Source: CAYMPH01 sp964529415
Lineage (GTDB): Bacteria > Spirochaetota > UBA4802 > UBA5550
Reading direction: 5' to 3'
DNA length: 64,000 bases
NCBI GenBank assembly: GCA_964529415.1
Contig: CAZGWD010000005.1
Span: 62,001-126,000 of the forward strand
The translations under genes were made by a program, and so were the position numbers. Of the stretch, positions 8,592 through 14,976 are shown one piece after another; position 1 is the stretch's first letter, and each line of letters opens with the position of its first letter. The notes below the pieces were generated by a model. The model was given only the letters and a program-made list of their open reading frames with translations. It had not been told where the DNA came from and ran no database searches.

Positions 8592-9725
8592 TCATTTTAC
8601 AGTCTGATTGATATCATCCATCAGATCATCAACATCCTCAAGCCCGATGGACAATCTAATGAGATTGTCTGTTATTCCAAGCTGTTCCCGCTCTTTCTCC
8701 GGAATTGAAGCATGAGACATTTTCGCCGGATATGAAAGAATCGATTCAACTCCTCCGAGTGAAACAGCAACAGTCCAGTGCTTCACGCCTTTCATAATAG
8801 CGTAAGCGCGTTCCCGCGTATCCGCAGTGAATGAAACAACAGCTCCATAACCCGAAGCCTGCCTGCTTATTATATCGTGCCCCGGATGATCCGGAAGCCC
8901 CGGATAATAAACCTGCTTCACCCACGTCTGGCCGGTAAGCCATTGTGCAATCTTCATCGCCCCTTCTGACTGCATGGTCATGCGCGGACGCAAGGTTTTG
9001 ATTCCGCGAAGGAGAAGCCATGAATTTTCAGGCGAAAGGATGGAACCTGTAGTTTTCTGAACAAATCCAATATCATCAGCAAGCTCTTTCGTGCGCGCGA
9101 TTACTGCACCTGCAATCAGGTCGCTGTGTCCGCCGAGAAATTTCGTTGCGCTGTGAATAGAAATATCAATGCCGAATTCAAAAGGACGGAAAAAATACGG
9201 AGACAGGAATGTGTTGTCCACAAGAGTAACAAGGCCCCGCCTGCGCGCAAGTTCAGCCATTGCTTTGAAATCTATGATTTTCAGCAGGGGATTTGACGGA
9301 CTTTCAAGAAAAACAGCTTTGGTGTTTTCAAGAATTGCATCTTCAGTTTTCTTTATGTCTGTGGTGTCTGCAAATGTATGCGTTATTCCCAGACGGTTAA
9401 GGTATTTTGTCAGCAGCCTGTAAGTGCCGCCATATACATCTTTAGTGACAACCACATGGTCGCCTGCACCAAGCACTGCTGTCAAAGCTGCAGTAATGGC
9501 CGCAACTCCTGATGCAAAAGCAAAACCGAAACCTCCTTCAAGAACGCCGAGAGTTTCCTCAAGAGCTTTCCGCGTAGGGTTGCCGGAACGGGAATATTCG
9601 AATTCCTGAATAGCATCAACGTCTTTCTGGTGATATGTAGAAGCAGGATAAATGGGAATGCTCAGAGCGCCTGTATGAGGATCCCTGTCAGCTGCACCAT
9701 GTAAAATTTCTGTATCATATTTCAC
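8592..9725 (-). CDS. metC: Cystathionine beta-lyase (MetC-type trans-sulfuration enzyme)
   Basis: This 377-residue member of the Cys/Met metabolism PLP family has the PLP lysine K195 in HSATKFLGGHSD and conserved SRSGNPTR near 45-52. The C-terminal SLGGVESILSYPA and MSHA segments resemble Bacillus MetC. A GTG start at 9725 is chosen because GGAGG lies seven bases upstream and metI stops only one base before it; the longer ATG frame to 9818 would overlap metI by 92 bases. It would cleave cystathionine to homocysteine. A cystathionine gamma-lyase or mixed specificity cannot be excluded from sequence. It is the last gene of the cysK-metY-metI-metC operon. Confidence 0.88.
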   Translation of the reverse strand: MKYDTEILHGAADRDPHTGALSIPIYPASTYHQKDVDAIQEFEYSRSGNPTRKALEETLGVLEGGFGFAFASGVAAITAALTAVLGAGDHVVVTKDVYGGTYRLLTKYLNRLGITHTFADTTDIKKTEDAILENTKAVFLESPSNPLLKIIDFKAMAELARRRGLVTLVDNTFLSPYFFRPFEFGIDISIHSATKFLGGHSDLIAGAVIARTKELADDIGFVQKTTGSILSPENSWLLLRGIKTLRPRMTMQSEGAMKIAQWLTGQTWVKQVYYPGLPDHPGHDIISRQASGYGAVVSFTADTRERAYAIMKGVKHWTVAVSLGGVESILSYPAKMSHASIPEKEREQLGITDNLIRLSIGLEDVDDLMDDINQTVK

Positions 9726-9726
9726 T

Positions 9727-10860
9727 TCAAGCCTCCAGCGTCCTTTTAATATCATCAATAAGGTCCGCTGCATCTTCAATCCCAACCGACAGTCTGAGAA
9801 GCGTGTCAGTAATACCAAGCCTTGCCCTGAGTTCCTCAGGCATGAACGAATGCGTCTGTGTTGACGGCCTGGTTATCAGAGTTTCCACTCCTCCAAGACT
9901 CTCTGCAAACCGTAAAACACGGCAGCCGTAAATAAGTTTTTCTGCAATAGCAGCATCCCTGGTCCTGAAAGACAGCATAACACCATTTCCGGATGACTGT
10001 TTCCCGTGAATACTTTTTCCTTTGAATCCATCAATTCCGGGATAATAAACATCTTTTATTTCTTTTCTACCGAGAAGCCAGTGTGCGATTTTTTCAGAAT
10101 TAGCCTGCGCCCTGTCGAGTCTCACTCCAAGAGTTTTTATTCCGCGGAGTATGAGCCAGCTGTCGTGAGGCGAAAGCACTCCGCCTGTTGTATTTTGTAT
10201 AAATTTTATCTGTTCATAATCATCAGCAGAAGCGCAAACAACAATTCCGCAAAGAGTGTCATTGTGGCCTCCAAGAAATTTCGTTCCGCTGTGCACAACA
10301 ATGTCAGCCCCAAGCTCAACCGGTTTCTGGAAATACGGCGTCATGAATGTGTTGTCTACTATGCATTTCAGCTTTCTTTTCCCTGCAAATTCAGCGATTG
10401 ACTTAATATCAGCAATCTTCATTGTCGGATTTGAAGGTGTTTCAATGAATATGGCCTTTACTGTTTTGTCTATCGCCTTTTCAATTGCATCAAGATCGGT
10501 TGTATCAGCATAGGTTATTGTAATTCCGAATCTGTTAAAAACGCTTCCGAATAAACGGAAAGTTCCCCCGTATAGATCATCAGATGCGATAATTCTGTCG
10601 CCGCTGCTGAAAAGCGACATGACCGCTGTTACAGCTGCCATGCCTGAAGAAAATGCGCAGCTGCCAGCACCGCCTTCAATATCAGCCATTACTTTTTCAA
10701 GAGCTTCTCTGGTGGGATTACCTGTTCTGGTGTATTCATATTTTTTTTCAACACCCTTCCTGCATATGAATGTAGCAGTCTGATATATAGGCGTGCTGAT
10801 TGCTCCGGCTGATTCATCATCAATTATTCCGGCCTGAGCCAACGTTGTATTAATATTCAT
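9727..10860 (-). CDS. metI: Cystathionine gamma-synthase-like enzyme (MetI/MetB type)
   Basis: This 377-residue PLP enzyme is a tandem paralogue of the next gene, with the same length. PLP lysine K194 lies in HSGTKFLGGHND, YTRTGNPTR in the N-terminal third, and ESLGGVETLITRPS towards the C-terminus. It resembles Bacillus MetI, which joins an O-acylated homoserine with cysteine or with sulfide. The MetI-MetC pair with near-overlapping coding ends matches the Bacillus arrangement. It lies 60 bases after metY. Cystathionine synthesis here would need cysteine from the cysK product of the same operon. MetB and lyase specificities are hard to separate, so the exact reaction is inferred. Confidence 0.84.
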   Translation of the reverse strand: MNINTTLAQAGIIDDESAGAISTPIYQTATFICRKGVEKKYEYTRTGNPTREALEKVMADIEGGAGSCAFSSGMAAVTAVMSLFSSGDRIIASDDLYGGTFRLFGSVFNRFGITITYADTTDLDAIEKAIDKTVKAIFIETPSNPTMKIADIKSIAEFAGKRKLKCIVDNTFMTPYFQKPVELGADIVVHSGTKFLGGHNDTLCGIVVCASADDYEQIKFIQNTTGGVLSPHDSWLILRGIKTLGVRLDRAQANSEKIAHWLLGRKEIKDVYYPGIDGFKGKSIHGKQSSGNGVMLSFRTRDAAIAEKLIYGCRVLRFAESLGGVETLITRPSTQTHSFMPEELRARLGITDTLLRLSVGIEDAADLIDDIKRTLEA

Positions 10861-10920
10861 AAATCACCACCAATGCCATATTATAAAAAATAATTCAGAA
10901 ATCAGACTCCGGAATTATAG

Positions 10921-12219
10921 TTACTTCTGTGAAATTGCCAATGCCTCATCAAGAGCTTCAATAATGTCATCCGGATGCTCAAGCCCTATTGATAAACGGA
11001 TCAGTTCCGGAGTAAGTCCGCCATCACGCTGCTGAATCTCGGTTAGCTGCGAATGTGAAGTTGAAGCAGGATGCAGAATAAGGCTTTTTGCATCTCCGAC
11101 ATTTGCAACGTGAGAGAAAAGAGAAATATTATTTATAAGCTTAACAGCTGCATCAAATCCGCCTTTAATACCAAACACAGTCATTCCGCCGAATCCGTTT
11201 TTCAGATATTTTTTAGCAACAGCATTTGACGGATCATCAGCAAGTCCGGGGTAGCGCACCCACTCAACGCGCTTGTCCTTTTTCAGAAATTCCGCAACCT
11301 TGAGAGCGTTTTCAGAATGTTTCTGCATTCTCAGAGAAAGAGATTCAACTCCCTGAATAAAAATCCATGCATTGTCCGGTGATATTGCAGCTCCCAGATT
11401 CCGGAGTGGAACTGTTCTGAGCCTCAGAGCGTAAGCAATCGGAGCCAGAGCTTCCGGAAGATCATGCGCCCATCTCAGTCCGTGATAATTCGAATCCGGC
11501 TCATTAAATAATGGGAATTTATCGCTTTTCCATATAAACTTACCTGAATCAGTTACGATTCCGCCGATTGCTGATCCATGTCCGCCGATCCATTTTGTAA
11601 GCGAATTTATAACAATATCAGCTCCATGCTCTATGGTTTTTAAAAGATACGGTGTAGTGAATGTGGCATCAACTATCAGCGGAATGCCGTTCGCGTGAGC
11701 TATCTTTGCAACTTCACTCACATCAGTAAAATCGAGAGCCGGGTTTCCTATAGTTTCAATAAAAATCAGTTTCGATTTTGATGTAATCGCCTTTTCAAAA
11801 TTCTTCGGATCTTTCGCATCAACAAATTTTGTTGTGATACCGAATTGAGGCAGTATCGCATCAAACATAGTATATGTGCCGCCATATAGATTATTTGCAG
11901 CAACAATCTCATCGCCCTGCTTGACCAGATTGATAATTGCATAGTGTATGGCACTTGTTCCTGATGCAAGAGCAACTGACGCAGCACCTCCCTCAAGTGC
12001 GCTTATGCGCTCTTCAAGAACAGCATGGGTTGGATTCATTAAACGTGTATAAATATTTCCAAGCTCTTTCAGCGCAAAAAGATTTGCAGCGTGATCCGTG
12101 TTTTTAAATACATATGAGCTTGTACGGTATACAGGAACACCGCGCGATAATGTTTCCTGATCCGGAGTCTGTCCTGCGTGCAATGATAGTGTTTCAAAAC
12201 GATATTTTTTTTCTGACAT
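10921..12219 (-). CDS. metY: O-acetylhomoserine sulfhydrylase (MetY)
   Basis: This 432-residue PLP enzyme has the longer form and motif set of MetY: FETLSLHAGQTPD at the N-terminus, YTRLMNPT, and PLP lysine K209 in NSLTKWIGGHGSAIGG. It makes homocysteine from O-acetylhomoserine and sulfide. The ATG at 12219 has a GGAG site seven bases upstream and is preferred to 12282, which would overlap the end of cysK. The 34-base gap to cysK and the same direction show one operon. Together with MetI/MetC, the cell has both direct sulfhydrylation and trans-sulfuration routes. Confidence 0.92.
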   Translation of the reverse strand: MSEKKYRFETLSLHAGQTPDQETLSRGVPVYRTSSYVFKNTDHAANLFALKELGNIYTRLMNPTHAVLEERISALEGGAASVALASGTSAIHYAIINLVKQGDEIVAANNLYGGTYTMFDAILPQFGITTKFVDAKDPKNFEKAITSKSKLIFIETIGNPALDFTDVSEVAKIAHANGIPLIVDATFTTPYLLKTIEHGADIVINSLTKWIGGHGSAIGGIVTDSGKFIWKSDKFPLFNEPDSNYHGLRWAHDLPEALAPIAYALRLRTVPLRNLGAAISPDNAWIFIQGVESLSLRMQKHSENALKVAEFLKKDKRVEWVRYPGLADDPSNAVAKKYLKNGFGGMTVFGIKGGFDAAVKLINNISLFSHVANVGDAKSLILHPASTSHSQLTEIQQRDGGLTPELIRLSIGLEHPDDIIEALDEALAISQK

Positions 12220-12253
12220 TTTATTTCTCCATTTTATTTTATATTCTATACCT

Positions 12254-13195
12254 TCATACTGCCGGTGAATCCGGTTCATCAAAAAGCCATGTGCTTAAAT
12301 AGCGCTCCCCTGCGCTCGGGCTTATTGCTACAATAAGTTTCCCCTTGTTTTCCTCGCGTTTTGACAGCTGAAGAGCTGCCCATATTGCAGCACCTGAGGA
12401 AATACCAACAAGCAGCCCCTCCTCTTTTGCAAGTCTTCTTGCTGTAATTCCCGCATCCGCTTCCTGAACTTTTATAATCTCATCTATAATTTTTGAATTC
12501 AGAATTTCCGGCACAAAACCTGCTCCTATTCCCTGAATCTTATGAGGTCCGGGCTGTCCCCCTGAAAGCACCGGTGATCCGGAAGGTTCAACTGCAATTA
12601 TCTTAAAATCAGGCTTTCTGCTTTTAATCACTTCTCCGATTCCTGTTAAAGTTCCGCCTGTACCTACACCGCTTACAAGAAAATCAATCTTGCCGTCTGT
12701 ATCTCGCCAAATCTCCTCAGCTGTTGTCTTGCGGTGAATTTCAGGATTCGCCGGATTATTGAACTGCTGGGGTAAAAACGCATTTGAATCTTCCTTTGCC
12801 AGTTCTTCAGCTTTTGCAATTGCTCCTTTCATGCCCTTTGCACCTTCAGTGAGAACAAGCTCTGCTCCAAGCGCCTTGAGAAGCTTGCGTCTTTCTATGC
12901 TCATGGTTTCCGGCATGGTAAGTATAAGCTTGTACCCTTTAGCTGCTGCAACAAAAGCAAGTGCGATACCTGTATTGCCGCTCGTAGGTTCAACTATCAC
13001 CATACCCTTTTTCAGTTTGCCGGATTTTTCAGCTGCATCTATCATTGCTGCGCCGATTCTGTCCTTTACGCTTGATAGAGGATTAAACCATTCGAGTTTT
13101 GCGACTACATCTGCATATCCATCTTTATTCAAAGCGTTAATCCGGACAAGCGGGGTGTTCCCTATTAAATCTATTATGTTTCCAGCTATTTTCAT
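12254..13195 (-). CDS. cysK: Cysteine synthase A (O-acetylserine sulfhydrylase)
   Basis: This 313-residue enzyme makes cysteine from O-acetylserine and sulfide. It shows IGNTPLVRIN at 11-20, the PLP lysine K44 in PLSSVKDRIG, the TSGNTGIA phosphate loop, and SGxGTGGT near residue 170. The ATG at 13195 follows a GGAG site with seven-base spacing; the frame open to 13237 has no comparable site. It is the first enzyme gene of the operon and lies 92 bases downstream of the stop of a cysteine-rich leader peptide, which suggests control by cysteine supply. Confidence 0.95.
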   Translation of the reverse strand: MKIAGNIIDLIGNTPLVRINALNKDGYADVVAKLEWFNPLSSVKDRIGAAMIDAAEKSGKLKKGMVIVEPTSGNTGIALAFVAAAKGYKLILTMPETMSIERRKLLKALGAELVLTEGAKGMKGAIAKAEELAKEDSNAFLPQQFNNPANPEIHRKTTAEEIWRDTDGKIDFLVSGVGTGGTLTGIGEVIKSRKPDFKIIAVEPSGSPVLSGGQPGPHKIQGIGAGFVPEILNSKIIDEIIKVQEADAGITARRLAKEEGLLVGISSGAAIWAALQLSKREENKGKLIVAISPSAGERYLSTWLFDEPDSPAV

Positions 13196-13287
13196 TTCAA
13201 TCTCCTGCTTTTCTTTTTTTTCTGATATTAAATGCACTATAATTTACAACCTTTATTTCATTTTATTAATACTGCATTTTGATTCAT

Positions 13288-13350
13288 TTATTGCATTTGA
13301 CAGCTGCAACAATAAATTACAGGCTGCCATCTTCCATTTTGAAATCCCAT
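13288..13350 (-). CDS. Putative cysteine leader peptide (20 aa) of the cysK operon
   Basis: A 21-codon frame starts with ATG at 13350, eight bases behind a strong AGGAGG site (13364-13359), and stops with TAA at 13288. It encodes MGFQNGRWQPVIYCCSCQMQ, with three cysteine codons in four positions (C14, C15, C17) just before the end. It lies directly upstream of the cysteine synthase gene in the same direction. Leader peptides rich in the regulated amino acid are the classic device of translation-dependent attenuation. Downstream of its cysteine codons, the sequence AAATGCA occurs twice (+ strand complements at 13292-13298 and 13273-13279), and either copy could pair with TGCATTT (complement at 13230-13236), giving alternative structures before cysK. 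No intrinsic terminator is obvious, so the read-out could be by Rho or translation. Regulation by cysteine is inferred. Confidence 0.72.
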   Translation of the reverse strand: MGFQNGRWQPVIYCCSCQMQ

Positions 13351-13372
13351 CTGTTCAACCTCCTGATTTATT

Positions 13373-13435
13373 ATTATAGAATATTTTAATTACTACCAAA
13401 CAGGTCTATTTGGTAGTATACAATAATTTTGTCAA
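13373..13435 (-). promoter_or_regulatory. Promoter and palindromic operator of the cysK leader/operon
   Basis: On the minus strand a perfect TATAAT lies at 13378-13373 and a perfect TTGACA at 13435-13430. Between them, at 13391-13418, is a perfect inverted repeat TACTACCAAA, eight-base spacer, TTTGGTAGTA. The repeat covers the -35 region belonging to the TATAAT, or the spacer and -10 region if TTGACA is used. Such a site is likely an operator for a repressor. The Rrf2 regulator encoded at 7944-8381 is one candidate, but binding is inference only. Confidence 0.55.
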
Positions 13436-13582
13436 TAAAATAAAAGATTTTTTTCAAAAATCTATTTTATAATTAACACATTTTCAGATTTTATATAATA
13501 CATTAATCACCAATTTCAGCTATTTACAAAATTTATGCTTTATGCAATAATAGACATATCCGCTAAAACATTGTTTTTTTTA

Positions 13583-13611
13583 TTGACACAATGATTTTAA
13601 TGGTTAACTAT
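13583..13611 (+). promoter_or_regulatory. Candidate promoter of the TMEM43-family gene
   Basis: TTGACA at 13583-13588 is followed after 17 bases by AACTAT (13606-13611), a weak -10. It lies about 35 bases before the ribosome binding site of the next gene. The -35 is perfect; the -10 matches only half of the consensus. Confidence 0.35.
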
Positions 13612-13647
13612 CTATTATTAAAATAAAAATTTAAAAGGAGGAGTATT

Positions 13648-14871
13648 TTGGGTGATGATGAAGATAAAGTTGTAGAGGAAAGCAGCGATTCTTCCTCCTC
13701 GGGGGAATCAGGGGATTCCACTACCGAGACGTCTGAACAGGGCTTTGGATCCAGATTAAAGGATTCCATTGCAAGTGTGGGTATCGGTCTATTGCTATTC
13801 TTAGCAGCTTTTCCATTATTATGGAAAAACGAAGGATGCGCAGTAGCCTCCTACAAGGGCCTTACAGAAGGCAAAGGTAAAGTTATTTCTGTTGATGCCG
13901 CAAAAATAGATCCTTCAAATAACAGCAAATTAATCCATCTCACAGGACAGGCCTCTACAGATGAAACTCTCAGAGATAACGAATTCGGCATAAGCATAAA
14001 AGCAATAAAACTTTCAAGAAAAGCTGAAATGTATCAGTGGGAAGAGAAAGTAACTGAAAAGAAAGAAAAGAAAGTCGGCGGAAAAGAAGTAACCACAAAG
14101 ACTACAAGCTACAGCAAAGTATGGTCTTCTAAAGTGAATGATTCATCTGCATTTAAGAAAAAAGCAGGGCACGAAAATCCTGCAATTATGGAATTTGCTG
14201 ACAAAAAAATCATTGCTAAAGATGTAAAAGTCGGAGCTTATCCATTAAATGACGAACTGATTGCAAAGATATCCGGTTCTGAGCCTCTTGCGTTTGAAGC
14301 AGAACAGATGCAGGCAATACCTGCAGCACTTAAAGCAAAAGCTAAAAAAACAGAAGGCGGTCTTTATATCGGCGCTGACCCTGCAAACCCTCAGGTAGGC
14401 GATCTAAAGATAAAATTTGAATTCGTCAAGCCGCAGCCGGTTTCCATTATTGCCCAGCAGCTCAATAATACTCTGACTTCATTCGTCCCTGAAAAGGGAG
14501 AAAAAATTCTCATGCTTCAATCAGGAACAGTTGCAGCTGATACGATGTTCAAACAGGCTGCAGAAGATGTCGGAATGAGAACCTGGATTCTTCGTCTTGT
14601 CGGTTTTATTATGATGGCAGCAGGACTTTCAATGGTATTTAAACCGATATCAACTCTGCTTGATGTTATTCCATTTCTTGGAAGCATCGCATCTTTCGGA
14701 TTCGGAATTGTTTCATTCATTATAGCTCTCGTTCTTTCTCTTGTTACAATTGCGATTGCATGGATTGTTGCACGGCCGATAGTTGCGGTAATCCTTTTAC
14801 TCGCAGGCGTTGGTGCCTTTTTCGGATTCAGATATTACGGCCAGCAGAAAAAAGCCAAGGCAGCAGCATAA
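13648..14871 (+). CDS. TMEM43 family membrane protein
   Basis: This 407-residue protein starts at TTG, behind AGGAGGAG with suitable spacing; no ATG fits the domain. The first 40 residues are acidic and Ser-rich. A membrane segment then spans about 50-68 (GIGLLLFLAAFPLLW), followed by a long soluble part typical of TMEM43/DUF1625 (about 70-310) and three or four C-terminal membrane segments (about 312-400). The family includes human LUMA and many bacterial members of unknown function. It is transcribed alone, divergently from the cysK operon, and ends at a strong terminator. Confidence in the family is good; no function is assigned. Confidence 0.82.
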   Translation: MGDDEDKVVEESSDSSSSGESGDSTTETSEQGFGSRLKDSIASVGIGLLLFLAAFPLLWKNEGCAVASYKGLTEGKGKVISVDAAKIDPSNNSKLIHLTGQASTDETLRDNEFGISIKAIKLSRKAEMYQWEEKVTEKKEKKVGGKEVTTKTTSYSKVWSSKVNDSSAFKKKAGHENPAIMEFADKKIIAKDVKVGAYPLNDELIAKISGSEPLAFEAEQMQAIPAALKAKAKKTEGGLYIGADPANPQVGDLKIKFEFVKPQPVSIIAQQLNNTLTSFVPEKGEKILMLQSGTVAADTMFKQAAEDVGMRTWILRLVGFIMMAAGLSMVFKPISTLLDVIPFLGSIASFGFGIVSFIIALVLSLVTIAIAWIVARPIVAVILLLAGVGAFFGFRYYGQQKKAKAAA

Positions 14872-14917
14872 ACATTATCATATTCAAAAAAGATTATAAA
14901 ACTATTATATATTAATT

Positions 14918-14947
14918 AAAAAACGGGGATAAAAATCCCCGTTTTTT
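14918..14947. terminator. Bidirectional intrinsic terminator
   Basis: A perfect 13-base inverted repeat AAAAAACGGGGAT / ATCCCCGTTTTTT with an AAAA loop lies between convergent genes. It gives a GC stem followed by a T-run on both strands, so it can end transcripts of the TMEM43 gene and of the following minus-strand gene. Confidence 0.92.
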
Positions 14948-14976
14948 TTATTTTGATGTATATAAAAATCTGCAGC

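Noticed and set aside
9726..9818. ATG-started extension of metC
   Set aside because: It would overlap metI by 92 bases; the GTG at 9725 has GGAGG and follows the metI stop by one base.
12759..13379. 206-codon plus-strand ORF over cysK and the leader
   Set aside because: Antisense shadow; it is Ser/Ala-rich because cysK is read backwards.
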